61,856 nucleotides of DNA, taken from assembly GCF_006569185.2 (NCBI RefSeq), contig NZ_VIGC02000033.1, positions 1 to 61,856 on the forward strand. Reading direction: 5' to 3'. Of this stretch, positions 7,084 to 15,440 are shown piece after piece. The stretch's first letter is position 1, and each line of letters begins with the position of its first letter. The notes under the pieces were generated by a model that searched no databases, was not told where the DNA came from, and was given only the letters and a program-made list of their open reading frames with translations. The position numbers and the translations under genes are program-made. This DNA is from Litorilinea aerophila (lineage in GTDB: Bacteria; Chloroflexota; Anaerolineae; Caldilineales; Caldilineaceae).

Positions 7084-8697
7084 ATGAAATCATCGCCATA
7101 TTCCCACATTACCGACGAGTTGCTGTCCGCCTACATTGACAATGCTGTGACCGAGGCGGAACGTGCGCTGATCGAGCAGGCCCTGGCCGCCGATGCCGAA
7201 GTGGCGTGGCGTCTGGAGACGCTGCGCCGGACGGTGCAACTGGTGAAGCAACTGCCCGCCGTCTCCCTCCCCCGGTCCTTTGTCCTGGAGGAGCACCACC
7301 TGGTGGAAGCCACCGTGCACCAGAGCCCGTTGTCGGCCACGGAGGCAGCCACGCCCACCCGCACCTCCTGGAGAGCCTGGCTGAGCCAGGTGGGAGAGGG
7401 ATGGTGGGGCTTCTGGCAGGCGGGGAACCTGCGGCTGCGCAACGCCGCGGCGGCCAGCCTGGCGCTCTTCTTGCTGCTGACCACAGTAGGCCTCTGGCAG
7501 CAGGGCGGGCAAGGTCATCCACTGGCCCTCACCTCGGCCCAGCCCACCGCGGCCCAGCGTACCGCCCGGGCCGCGCCCGAGGCCATGACCGCAACTACCC
7601 TCTCGACTCCGGCTTCTAAGGCCCAGACGCCCGGCCAGCCAGAGACCGGCGCTGTGGAAGCCGAAGCCCAGATGGCTCCTGGTCAGGCCGAATCCCCCGC
7701 GGTCGCTGCAGAAGAGGGCGAGGCTGCGCCTGTATCCAAGGCCAAACCTGCCTCGGAGAACGAATCGCAAACCGAATCGGCAACCGAATCGTCAACCGAA
7801 TCGTCCGCCGTGGCGATGGCCGTCGCACCCCAGGCGGATGAAGGAGAGACGGCCCAGGCCACGCCCGAGGAAGCCGCTGCCGGGGCAGCTGGCGAAGGGG
7901 ACGTCGCCACTGTGGAAGCGGCTGCCGTGTCTTCGCCAGCCCAGGCAGAAGCGGCCACCGCCCCTGAGGCCGCTCCTGAAGCCACCACCCCTGAAACCAC
8001 CACGGAATCCATCGTCATCGCCAGCGCGCTGCCCACCAACCCGCCGACCAGTAGCCGCAGCCTGGGACCGGCCGCCGTGGAGGCGGCCCCACCTGGTGGG
8101 GTGGGAGGCGGCTATGGCGTCGGTGGAGGAGGCGACATCGGCGGAGGGGTCGTGGCACCGCCTTCGGCCCGGGGATATGAAGCGCCGCCGGTGGCCGCAA
8201 TGGCCGCACCGGCCGTCGACGTGGCCGCCTTGCCGCCACCTCCGGGCCCTGTGCCCGAGGGGACGGTCGAATCGGCCCTACCCGTGACCACGGAGATCAC
8301 GGCCACGGTCCCCATCACCCAGACCCAAGCCCTGGAGGTCGCGCCCGAGGATACTGGCGCCGCCGCTGACACTGTGGAAGCTGACACTGCAGAAGCAGAA
8401 ATTGACACCGTCGAAGAAGCGGAACCAGCCCCGGCTGAGGCTGCCACCCCGGATGCGTCCCAGGCTCCCACGCCAGTCCCCACGGCCAGCCCATCTCCGA
8501 CTCCCTCGCCCGAGCCGCCTGCTCCCACCGGAGCAGAGCCGTCCGGTTCGATGGACACAGGGGCGATTGAGCCCGCCACCGGTTCAGCCGCCGGGCCCGC
8601 TGGCCTGTGGTCCAGGCTGCTCTGGCTCCAGGTGACCGCTGCCCTGTTGACCGTCACCCTGTCGGCCCTGTGGTGGCGCAGCCGGGGGCGAAGCTGA
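7084..8697 (+). CDS. Anti-sigma-factor-like membrane protein with a long low-complexity region
   Basis: This protein is 537 residues long. The first ~65 residues (HITDELLSAYIDNAVTEAER, LETLRRTVQLVKQLP) are the helical sigma-binding type of domain seen in anti-sigma factors. The classical HxxxCxxC zinc motif is absent. A membrane span lies near residues 122-138 (AAAASLALFLLLTTVGLW). After it come about 350 residues rich in Ala, Glu, Pro, Thr and Ser with a Gly-rich patch (GGGYGVGGGGDIGGG). A second hydrophobic span near residues 508-528 ends the protein with WWRSRGRS. With two spans the low-complexity stretch would lie outside, looped back to the membrane. It probably holds the upstream sigma factor inactive until an envelope signal arrives. 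The very long outside linker is unusual. Confidence 0.75.
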   Translation: MKSSPYSHITDELLSAYIDNAVTEAERALIEQALAADAEVAWRLETLRRTVQLVKQLPAVSLPRSFVLEEHHLVEATVHQSPLSATEAATPTRTSWRAWLSQVGEGWWGFWQAGNLRLRNAAAASLALFLLLTTVGLWQQGGQGHPLALTSAQPTAAQRTARAAPEAMTATTLSTPASKAQTPGQPETGAVEAEAQMAPGQAESPAVAAEEGEAAPVSKAKPASENESQTESATESSTESSAVAMAVAPQADEGETAQATPEEAAAGAAGEGDVATVEAAAVSSPAQAEAATAPEAAPEATTPETTTESIVIASALPTNPPTSSRSLGPAAVEAAPPGGVGGGYGVGGGGDIGGGVVAPPSARGYEAPPVAAMAAPAVDVAALPPPPGPVPEGTVESALPVTTEITATVPITQTQALEVAPEDTGAAADTVEADTAEAEIDTVEEAEPAPAEAATPDASQAPTPVPTASPSPTPSPEPPAPTGAEPSGSMDTGAIEPATGSAAGPAGLWSRLLWLQVTAALLTVTLSALWWRSRGRS

Positions 8698-8707
8698 GAC
8701 CGTCGCC

Positions 8708-9553
8708 ATGCCTGAACTGCCTGAAGTGGAAACCTATCTCCGGGAGTTGGAGCCGACGCTCACGGGACGGCGGGTGACCGCCGTCCAGGTTTTTTGGCCC
8801 CGGACCATTGCGACACCTTCTGTGGATGCCTTCTGCCAGGGGATGGGGGGGCAGGTCTTTGCCCACTTTGGACGCCGGGGGAAGTTCATGTTGCTGGGCC
8901 TGGCCGGTGGGGATACCCTCATCGTCCATCTGCGCATGACCGGCCGCCTGCATCTGGAGCCGGCTTCTACCGGGCCTTCGCCCCACACCCATGTGGTCAT
9001 GGCCCTGGACGACGGCCGGGCGCTCCACTACACCGATACCCGCAAATTTGGCCGCCTGTGGCTGGTCTCGGATCCCGAAACGGTTCTGGGCCATTTGGGC
9101 CCGGAACCATTGGATACCGACTTTACGGCCGCCTACCTGACGGGCAGACTGGCCGGGCGTCGGGCCAGCATCAAAGCGCTGCTGTTGGATCAGGGGGTGG
9201 TGGCCGGCGTGGGCAACATCTATGCCGATGAGGCCCTCTTTCTGGCCGGGATCCATCCGGCCAGGCCGGCCGGTTCCCTGGCGCCGGCGGAGGTGGAGCG
9301 CCTGTGCGGCGCGGTGACTTCTGTCCTGCAGCAGGCCATCGAGCGCCAGGGGAGCAGCCTGGGCGACAGTCCGTGGCAGAATTACCGGCGGCCCAACGGG
9401 CAACCGGGCTCATTTCAGGACGAACACAAAGTCTTCCAGCGCACGGGCCAGCCCTGTGTGCGGTGCGGGCAGCCCATCCAGCGCATGGTCATCGCCCAGC
9501 GGGGCACCCACTTCTGTCCCCACTGCCAGCCCCTGGCCGGTCACCCCGGGTGA
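8708..9553 (+). CDS. mutM: Formamidopyrimidine-DNA glycosylase (Fpg/MutM)
   Basis: This 281-residue base-excision-repair enzyme removes 8-oxoguanine and ring-opened purines and nicks the abasic site. The N-terminus MPELPEVETYL carries the catalytic Pro2 (nucleophile after Met removal) and Glu3. The conserved lysine lies in GRRGKFMLL, and the helix-two-turn-helix LLDQGVVAGVGNIYADEALF is intact. The C-terminal zinc finger is complete: CVRC, a short loop, then CPHC. The length matches the family. The gene begins 10 bp after the anti-sigma-like gene and may be read with it, but there is no clear functional link. Confidence 0.97.
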   Translation: MPELPEVETYLRELEPTLTGRRVTAVQVFWPRTIATPSVDAFCQGMGGQVFAHFGRRGKFMLLGLAGGDTLIVHLRMTGRLHLEPASTGPSPHTHVVMALDDGRALHYTDTRKFGRLWLVSDPETVLGHLGPEPLDTDFTAAYLTGRLAGRRASIKALLLDQGVVAGVGNIYADEALFLAGIHPARPAGSLAPAEVERLCGAVTSVLQQAIERQGSSLGDSPWQNYRRPNGQPGSFQDEHKVFQRTGQPCVRCGQPIQRMVIAQRGTHFCPHCQPLAGHPG

Positions 9554-9573
9554 CCGGCGCCTTTCCTCGTCCT

Positions 9574-9798
9574 TCAAGCGTCTCCAATTCGGCGCCGGGT
9601 GGCAATTTCGTACGCCCGGCGTAACTCTGCCTCCTGGGCCTGGGCGGCCTTTTCACCCTCTTCCAGTGCCCAGTCCAGCCGTGATCGGTACTGTTGGTCG
9701 TAGGTGGTTCCGCGGGCGGGGCCAAAGAGATAGTGGAAAACGCCCGCGGCTGCCAGGCCGGCCAGAAAACCGGCCACAAAGTTGGTGCTCTTGCCCAT
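9574..9798 (-). CDS. YtxH-like small membrane protein
   Basis: This 74-residue protein starts at the ATG at 9798, preceded by AAAGGGGA at a good distance. A longer frame to 9900 has no binding site. The N-terminus has one membrane span (NFVAGFLAGLAAAGVFHYLF) followed by GPARG, the short signature of YtxH/gas-vesicle-type stress proteins, then a charged helix with Glu and Arg. The precise role is unknown. It is convergent with mutM, with ends 20 bp apart. Confidence 0.75.
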   Translation of the reverse strand: MGKSTNFVAGFLAGLAAAGVFHYLFGPARGTTYDQQYRSRLDWALEEGEKAAQAQEAELRRAYEIATRRRIGDA

Positions 9799-9944
9799 GG
9801 AGTAAGTCCCCTTTCCGGACTTTGTTGCAGGAACTACAGATGCCCCTACGGCAACAAGCCACCGATGCCCCCGATTTTTCCTCTGGAAGCTCCGGGTCAT
9901 TCGGCGTTTTTTGTCGCAGAGTCATTCTGGGCTCTACTGCACGA

Positions 9945-10055
9945 AGGTCAAATGAGGACGCTGACCCACGCAAATGAACGCGGATTCGAGTGATTCTCTC
10001 CTGCGCTTCTTTGCGCCTTTGCACCCTTGCGCCTTTGCGTTCAAAAATGCCCTTT
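9945..10055. repeat. Degenerate dispersed repeat sequence (GCGCCTTTGCG type)
   Basis: The intergenic stretch contains CACGCAAATGAACGCGGATT followed by a run of related words (GCGCTTCTTTGCGCC, TTTGCACC, TTGCGCCTTTGCGTTC). The same vocabulary (ACGCGGATT, CGCAGATT) appears at 51600-51640, and more distantly at 6870-6885 and 23300-23335. It matches the non-coding CGCAGA/TTTGCG-rich repeats scattered in many large environmental bacterial genomes. No gene is seen here. Confidence 0.5.
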
Positions 10056-10135
10056 TTGCAGGGGAGCCATTCTGTCATCTGGGTCATCTGTGGATCAAAT
10101 ACGGCCCCACCGGCCACCTTTTGCCGGCACGCCGA

Positions 10136-10807
10136 CTACCAGCGGCTGAAATCCACACCGAACAGTTCACCGGGCTCGCAGATGGTGTGGTCTGCCACCC
10201 GGGGCAAATGATCGGGCCAGGGGATGTGCCCCTTGCGCCAGACTGTTTTCATGCCCACCTGTCGGGCGCCCCAGATGTCGGCCTCGGGGTTGTCGCCCAC
10301 GAAGAGGCACTCTTCGGGGCGGGCGCCCAGTTGTCGTGCCGCACGTAGAAAGATGGTGGGTGTTGGTTTGGCCACCCCTTCCTGTTCCGAGATCAAAATG
10401 ACATCCACCAGGCGATCCAGCCCGCTGTTGGCCAGCTTGGCCTGCTGGGAGCGGGTGGAGCCGTTGGTGACGATGGCCAGCCCGTGGCCCTGCTGGCGGT
10501 AGTGGGCCAGCAGATCCCGCACCAGTGGAAACAGGACGGGCTGTCGCCAGGTATGCCGGTAGTAGTCTTCGCTCAGCAGTGTGGGCGACAGGGGAATGGC
10601 AAGTTCCTCCACCATCTGGCCGTAGACCTGGGGCTTGGGGGTGCGTCCCACGTTGTCCAGTTCGAGAAAGCGCTGCAGGTAGGTTTCCAGGGGGATGTGC
10701 CCCAGGTATTCGTGTAGCCGTGCGTGCTGTTCCTGCAGTGCCTGCTCCACGGTGCTGCGTCGGTCGTGGAGCGTTTCGTCCAGATCAAAAAGGATGGCCC
10801 GGATCAT
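10136..10807 (-). CDS. HAD superfamily hydrolase (phosphoglycolate-phosphatase/YjjG-like)
   Basis: This 223-residue phosphatase starts at the ATG at 10807, with GAGGAAACG just upstream. Motif I is FDLDETL with nucleophile Asp8 and acid/base Asp10. Motif II is VTNGS, motif III is the Lys in GVAKPTP, and motif IV is VGDNPEADIWGA. A helical cap between motifs I and II makes it a subfamily IA enzyme. Likely substrates are small phosphorylated metabolites or nucleotides, as for YjjG; the sequence cannot decide. It is transcribed alone on the minus strand. Confidence 0.9.
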   Translation of the reverse strand: MIRAILFDLDETLHDRRSTVEQALQEQHARLHEYLGHIPLETYLQRFLELDNVGRTPKPQVYGQMVEELAIPLSPTLLSEDYYRHTWRQPVLFPLVRDLLAHYRQQGHGLAIVTNGSTRSQQAKLANSGLDRLVDVILISEQEGVAKPTPTIFLRAARQLGARPEECLFVGDNPEADIWGARQVGMKTVWRKGHIPWPDHLPRVADHTICEPGELFGVDFSRW

Positions 10808-11010
10808 CGTTTCCTCGGATGGGGCATGAACCGTTACGATGGTTTCCAATGAAAGCTGGTATCCTGTACCTCAGGCCGGGGGAATCGCTGGCCGCGATTA
10901 TAACCGCCATTGGGGGCTCTCGCCAAGGGGAAGCTGGTATGGGATCCACTGAAAAATCCGGTGCATGGCGGGCCAATCCACGCACCGGATCTGGGCCGTT
11001 CGGTGGGGCT

Positions 11011-11072
11011 AGTAAATCCCGGCAGAAATTCGGCGGCGCTACATCTGGGAAACTCTCACCGAATTTCTGCCG
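11011..11072. repeat. Stem-loop repeat with CGGCAGAAATTCGG arms
   Basis: Arms at 11020-11033 (CGGCAGAAATTCGG) and 11059-11072 (its perfect complement) are separated by 25 bp. The sequence running into the left arm (GTAAATCC) also appears inverted at 128-149. Related arms occur at 20955-20966 and 37069-37118. It sits between a minus-strand HAD gene start and the end of a minus-strand PspC gene, so it may act as a terminator for neither or for read-through. Confidence 0.75.
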
Positions 11073-11093
11073 TGGTATTGACGCCAGACTGTA

Positions 11094-11984
11094 CTAGGCG
11101 TGATACCGGGCCGAGCCGTCCACAATGGGCACGTCCTGGGCCTCTTCCAGGTACGGGCGACTGGCCAGGGGCTCTTCCGGCAACAGCAGCCCCAACCCCA
11201 CGTAGATCAGGACGCCCATGCCGATGCTCCCGATGCTGAAGGCCGCCCAGAGCAATCGGACCAGATTGGCGTCCAGGCCCAGGCTCTGGCCGATGCCCCC
11301 GCAGACGCCCATGAAGAGGCGATCCTTGCGGCTGCGTTTCAGGGGGATGCGGGCCTGGAGGTTACGGAACCCAGCCTTGAGCTCTCCCCGACCGGGCAGG
11401 CTGCTGTTCAGCCGCGCCCGGAGGCCGCTGCCCATCCCTGCCAGGCCTTGCTCCCAGTTGCCTTTGCCCACGCTGCGCAACAGCAGATAGCCCACCCCGA
11501 TGAGCAGCCCGGGCCAGAAGATGGTGCCCACCACGTTCCAGAAGCTGCGCCATAGCCAGGGCAGGATCCCCAGGTTGGCCAGCAGCCACAGCCCGCCGAA
11601 GAGGATCAACAGGGTGGCGGCGCGGCTCAGGTTGCGCTCATTCAGCTCCAGGGCCGGGGGCTGCTGCTGGCCGCCCTGGCTGGTCCCCACCGGCAGCAGC
11701 GCCCACAGGGCCAGGTAGGCCAGGAGTCCGCCGCCCCCGCTGGCCAGGGTCGCCACCACCCACAGGATGCGCACCAGGGAGGGATCCAGGCCCAGGTACT
11801 CGCCCAGCCCCCCACATACACCGCCGACCAGCTTCTCCGTAGGATGGCGGTACAGGGTACGCCCGCGCGTCACCCCTGTGTTCGGCTCTGCTGTCTGATG
11901 CATCTTCTGCTCCTCTGCCTGTTCTGCCCACGTTTTTGCGGAACCCTGTTCGCCATCCGGGCGATTTTCCAGGATCGGTTCCAT
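11094..11984 (-). CDS. Membrane protein with two PspC domains
   Basis: This 296-residue protein starts at the ATG at 11984 behind GAAAGGAC. The first PspC domain (~residues 43-100) has YRHPTEKLVGGVCGGLGEYL and a following hydrophobic helix. A middle pair of hydrophobic helices (ATLLILFGGLWLLANLGIL, then GTIFWPGLLIGVGYLLL) resembles the DUF5668-type segment. A second PspC domain (~215-270) repeats the pattern with RLFMGVCGGIGQSLG. PspC-type proteins take part in membrane-stress responses at the inner membrane. Here the duplication within one chain is the odd feature. No pspA or pspB lies nearby. Confidence 0.88.
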   Translation of the reverse strand: MEPILENRPDGEQGSAKTWAEQAEEQKMHQTAEPNTGVTRGRTLYRHPTEKLVGGVCGGLGEYLGLDPSLVRILWVVATLASGGGGLLAYLALWALLPVGTSQGGQQQPPALELNERNLSRAATLLILFGGLWLLANLGILPWLWRSFWNVVGTIFWPGLLIGVGYLLLRSVGKGNWEQGLAGMGSGLRARLNSSLPGRGELKAGFRNLQARIPLKRSRKDRLFMGVCGGIGQSLGLDANLVRLLWAAFSIGSIGMGVLIYVGLGLLLPEEPLASRPYLEEAQDVPIVDGSARYHA

Positions 11985-12124
11985 TTCTTTGTCCTTTCTC
12001 CCTTCTGGGCGCTTCCGTCCCTGGGTGGGACGGAAGCCGCCGCAAGACCATCCGCTGACGTCAATCATTACGCAGCAGAGGCGGAAAGGTTGCATCAACC
12101 AGGCGTGTTCTGTCTCCACGCCTG

Positions 12125-12133
12125 TGGTACAAT
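12125..12133 (+). promoter_or_regulatory. Extended -10 promoter candidate (TGGTACAAT)
   Basis: TG at 12125-12126, one base, then TACAAT at 12128-12133, about 60 bp upstream of the gene at 12194. It follows the same extended -10 form seen elsewhere in the window. Confidence 0.4.
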
Positions 12134-12193
12134 TGTGCAATCTGTGGTTTTCGCAGTGGATCCATCCGTTTCCACACCGGACCCGAGTGCATC

Positions 12194-12616
12194 ATGTGGA
12201 TCTGGCTTGTCGCCCTGGGCGGTGCCGGTGTCTTCACCCTGGCGCTGGGGCTCTTGCATTTTTTCCTGCCTGTCCTGCTGGACTTTTCCCATGGGATTCC
12301 CCGGGAAGGTCCACCGTTGCGCCCGCTGCGCCTGGGGCCTCTCTCCTATGGAACCACCCGGCAAGATGTGTATGGCATCGCCTGGGTGATGAACCACGCT
12401 GCCAGCTATACCCTGGTCAGCATCGGCGTGGTGGATCTGCTGGCCTATCGCTGGCTGGGCAGTGATCTTGGGCGGTGGCTGGCCGGCTGGATCGCCGGCT
12501 GGTGGCTGTTGCGGGCGGCCAGCCAGTTCTATCTGGGACGGCGGCGCGGGGACTGGATCATTGCCGGGTGGTTTCTGCTCCTGGCCCTGTTGCATGGAGG
12601 GGTGGCCTGGTTATGA
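12194..12616 (+). CDS. Hypothetical integral membrane protein
   Basis: This 140-residue protein has four predicted membrane helices: MWIWLVALGGAGVFTLALGL, a central one around YTLVSIGVVDLLAY, LAGWIAGWWLLRAAS and IIAGWFLLLALLHG. Between the first and second lies a loop with HGIPREGPPLRPLRLGP. I do not recognise the family. Its stop codon overlaps the start of the DUF2071 gene (ATGA), so the two are translationally coupled and probably work together. Confidence 0.75.
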   Translation: MWIWLVALGGAGVFTLALGLLHFFLPVLLDFSHGIPREGPPLRPLRLGPLSYGTTRQDVYGIAWVMNHAASYTLVSIGVVDLLAYRWLGSDLGRWLAGWIAGWWLLRAASQFYLGRRRGDWIIAGWFLLLALLHGGVAWL

Positions 12617-13374
12617 TACAAACCCTGTTGCGCACGGTCTCCCATCGCCCCTGGCCCCTGCCGGCCTCGCCCTGGGTCATGCGTCAAACCTGGCATGACC
12701 TGCTCTTCGCCCACTGGCCCCTGCCGGCGGCCACGGTGCAGGCCCTGGTGCCGCCCCCTCTTACGGTGGAGACCTTCGATGGGATGGCCTGGGTAGGTGT
12801 GGTACCCTTCCGCATGAGCGGTGTGGTGCCCCGGGGTATTCCCGCCCTGCCCTGGCTTTCTGCATTTCCCGAGTTGAACGTGCGCACCTATGTCACCCTG
12901 GCCGGGGAGGAGGCGCCGCGGCCCGGTGTCTACTTTTTCAGCCTGGATGCGGCCAACCCGGTGGCCGTGGCGGTGGCCCGGTGGCTGTTCCGGCTGCCCT
13001 ATTTCCGAGCCCGTATGCGCCTGGAGGAAACCGAAGGCATCATCCACTACCACAGCCACCGCACCCACCGGGGCGCGCCCAACGCCGAGTTTGTGGCCAC
13101 CTATCAGGCCACCGACGGCATCTATCACAGCCGGCCCGACACCCTGGAGCACTGGCTCACCGAGCGCTATTGCCTGTACACCGTGGACGGCCAGGGCCGT
13201 GCTTATCGAGGTGAGATCCATCACCTGCCCTGGCCCCTTCAACCCGCCGCGGCGGACATCCAGGTGAACACCATGGCCGCCGCGGCCGGCCTTTCCCTGC
13301 CGGCCCAGCCACCCCTTTGCCACTTCGCCCGGCGGCTGGATGTGCTGGTCTGGCCCCTGACCCGGATTACGTAA
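12613..13374 (+). CDS. DUF2071 (YqjF-like) family protein
   Basis: This 253-residue soluble protein has the features of the YqjF/DUF2071 family. The N-terminal segment MRQTWHDLLFAHWPLP is followed by FDGMAWVGVVPFRMSGV, a NVRTYV strand, GVYFFSLDA, and a C-terminal half with the Y-x-R-x-Y type beta strands (YHSHRTHRG, LTERYCLYT). The biochemical function of the family is not established; the fold is related to acetoacetate decarboxylase. The start is the ATG overlapping the upstream stop by four bases, so the pair is translationally coupled. Confidence 0.9.
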   Translation: MIQTLLRTVSHRPWPLPASPWVMRQTWHDLLFAHWPLPAATVQALVPPPLTVETFDGMAWVGVVPFRMSGVVPRGIPALPWLSAFPELNVRTYVTLAGEEAPRPGVYFFSLDAANPVAVAVARWLFRLPYFRARMRLEETEGIIHYHSHRTHRGAPNAEFVATYQATDGIYHSRPDTLEHWLTERYCLYTVDGQGRAYRGEIHHLPWPLQPAAADIQVNTMAAAAGLSLPAQPPLCHFARRLDVLVWPLTRIT

Positions 13375-13406
13375 ACCCTGAACCATCCCCCGAGGCAGGC
13401 GTTTCC

Positions 13407-14360
13407 ATGGTCCGATATCGTCTTGGCTTCCCCGTCAAAGTGCTGGGCGCTCCGCTGCCTTCCCACGACAGCCGCCGCTGGCAGAACAGGCCCCACCTCA
13501 GCGTGAGCCTGGCCTACCTGCGGGATATCTTCGAATATCTGCATCGGCACGACATCCGGTTTTACCGTATGGCCGGGCAACTGGCGCCCTATCTCACCCA
13601 TCCCGACCTGCCGGATTTCCACCGCCAGCTCGAGGAGTGTGCGGTGGAACTGGCGGCCCTGGGCGACCTGGCCCGGGCCTATCGCCTGCGCCTGACCCTG
13701 CATCCAGCCTTTTACGTCCAGCTGGGCAGCCCGGACCCGGGCCAGGTTCAGCGGTCGATCCAGGAACTGGACGCGGCGGCCGCGCTGTTGGACGCCATGG
13801 GCCTGGATGAAGATGCGGTGGTGGTGATCCATGTGGGCGGGACTTTCGGGGATCCGGAGGCGACCCGGGCCCGCTTCGCTGAGCGGGTGAACGCCCTGCG
13901 GCCGGCCACCCGCCGGCGGCTGGCCCTGGAAAATGGCGACCGCCACCACGCCCTGGATGCCTCCCTCTGGATCCATCGCCGCACGGGCCTCCGGCTGGTG
14001 CTGGATCTCCTCCACCATCGCTGCCTGAACCCGGCTGGCTACCCCGTGGCCGAGGCGTTGGCGTTGGCCCTGGCCACCTGGCCCCCGGGCCAGCGTCCCA
14101 AGGTCCATTTCAGCACGCCCCGCACAGCCCTGCGCCGTCGCATCCTCCACGGCCAGGAGCATCTCCAGTTTCCCCTGATCAACCAGCACAGTGACTTCCT
14201 GAACCCTTTCGAGTTTATCGATTTCCTGCTCCTGGCCATGGAGCGGACAGAGCGGGCGTTTGACATCATGTTGGAGGCCAAGGGGAAAGATCTGGCCCTG
14301 CTGCGCCTGCGGGAGCAGTTGCGCACCTACGCACCGGATCTGGCGCCCCTGGTGGGCTAG
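13407..14360 (+). CDS. uvsE: UV damage endonuclease UvsE (UVDE)
   Basis: This 317-residue TIM-barrel nuclease nicks DNA 5' to UV photoproducts, starting alternative excision repair. UVDE landmarks are visible: YLRDIFEYLHRHDIRFYRM near the start, LTLHPAFYVQLGS, VVIHVGGTFGD, LALENGD, LDLLHHRC, and the late KVHFSTPR segment. Together these supply the His/Glu/Asp metal ligands. It follows the DUF2071 gene by 32 bp and is likely in the same transcript. An earlier in-frame start would overlap that gene, so ATG 13407 is chosen. Confidence 0.93.
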   Translation: MVRYRLGFPVKVLGAPLPSHDSRRWQNRPHLSVSLAYLRDIFEYLHRHDIRFYRMAGQLAPYLTHPDLPDFHRQLEECAVELAALGDLARAYRLRLTLHPAFYVQLGSPDPGQVQRSIQELDAAAALLDAMGLDEDAVVVIHVGGTFGDPEATRARFAERVNALRPATRRRLALENGDRHHALDASLWIHRRTGLRLVLDLLHHRCLNPAGYPVAEALALALATWPPGQRPKVHFSTPRTALRRRILHGQEHLQFPLINQHSDFLNPFEFIDFLLLAMERTERAFDIMLEAKGKDLALLRLREQLRTYAPDLAPLVG

Positions 14361-14422
14361 GCTCAGCCCGCGCCGCCCACCACGCGCCGCACTTGTGACC
14401 GGTCGCTCAACACCGTCCCGGG

Positions 14423-15322
14423 TCAGTCCCGTGTCCAATCGGACCAGGGCGCCTGGGTGATTTCCGGGCGGACTTCAGGGCCGCGGCCCCCCGGCGCCAG
14501 CCGGCCGGTGACCACCTGGCCGTCGTGCTGGAAGACCAGCAGGGCATCCCGGCGCATGGCCTCATGGCGCAGTCGCCGCTTGGTCTCGATGCTGGTCATG
14601 GGATCCAGGTCGAAGGAGGGCACCCAGGCCAGACGCTCCAGGTGGACGGCCCAGCTACAGGCGTCGCCCAGGAAGAGCAGGCTCTCCCCCTGGTCTTCCA
14701 CCCAGACGACCTGGATGGAGGCGGTGTGGCCCGGTGCGATGTCGGTGCGAACGCCAGGGGCCAGCTCTCGGGGGCCGTCAATGACCTCTAGCTGTCCTCG
14801 CTCCAGGAGGATCTGCCAGTTTTCGGCATGGTAGGTGGCAGCCGTCCGCTCGTTGGGGAAGCTGGCTTCAGCCAGGTCCAGCCGTTGGACCAGGTAGCGG
14901 GCGTTGGGGAAGGTGGGCACCACGGCGCCCGGGCTGTGATCGGGGGTATCCCACCGGGTGGCACCGCCGGCGTGATCGGCGTGGAGATGGGTCAGGAGAA
15001 CCAGGGCCACATCTTCCGGGCGGATACCCACCCGGGCCATGTCGGCCAGGAGGCGACCCCGCCGCTCGTCCAGGCCGATGATCTGGCGCTGCCGGGCGCT
15101 GTACTTGTCGCCGTGACCGGTATCCACCAGGATGGGGCCGGCTGCGGACTCGATCAGCAGGCAGCGGGTGTCGCTGGGCACCTGGTTCAGCTCGTTGGGC
15201 TCCACCACCCGCTGCCAGAGGACCCGGGGGACCAGACCAAAGAAGCCGCCGCCGTCCACCGGATGGACGCCATCGCTCACGATATGGCAGCGGATGTTGC
15301 CTATGTTCAATGTATGGGCCAT
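14423..15322 (-). CDS. MBL-fold metallo-hydrolase
   Basis: This 299-residue protein has the metallo-beta-lactamase fold. The zinc motif THLHADHAGG (H-x-H-x-D-H) lies near residues 112-121. Later ligands are in PGHTASIQVVW and in FLGDACSW, where the Asp bridges the metals. It resembles the lactonase/glyoxalase-II-like branch (AHL-lactonase-type and methyl-parathion-hydrolase-type proteins), but the substrate cannot be read from the sequence. The start at 15322 is preceded by GGAAAGGATT, and a good promoter lies at 15391-15419. It is convergent with uvsE. Confidence 0.9.
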   Translation of the reverse strand: MAHTLNIGNIRCHIVSDGVHPVDGGGFFGLVPRVLWQRVVEPNELNQVPSDTRCLLIESAAGPILVDTGHGDKYSARQRQIIGLDERRGRLLADMARVGIRPEDVALVLLTHLHADHAGGATRWDTPDHSPGAVVPTFPNARYLVQRLDLAEASFPNERTAATYHAENWQILLERGQLEVIDGPRELAPGVRTDIAPGHTASIQVVWVEDQGESLLFLGDACSWAVHLERLAWVPSFDLDPMTSIETKRRLRHEAMRRDALLVFQHDGQVVTGRLAPGGRGPEVRPEITQAPWSDWTRD

Positions 15323-15390
15323 GTGGCGAATCCTTTCCGCAGTTGATCCCTTTCCACAAAGTGGTTTATGATTCTCCCCATTCGTTTTTC

Positions 15391-15419
15391 ATTATAAGTC
15401 CGCTCGCGAAGCGTGTACA
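15391..15419 (-). promoter_or_regulatory. Promoter of the MBL hydrolase gene
   Basis: On the minus strand, TGTACA (15414-15419) lies 17 bp from a perfect TATAAT (15391-15396). Transcription would begin near 15384, leaving a leader of about 60 nt before the ATG at 15322. Confidence 0.65.
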
Positions 15420-15440
15420 GGTGGAGCAATAGGGAATTCC

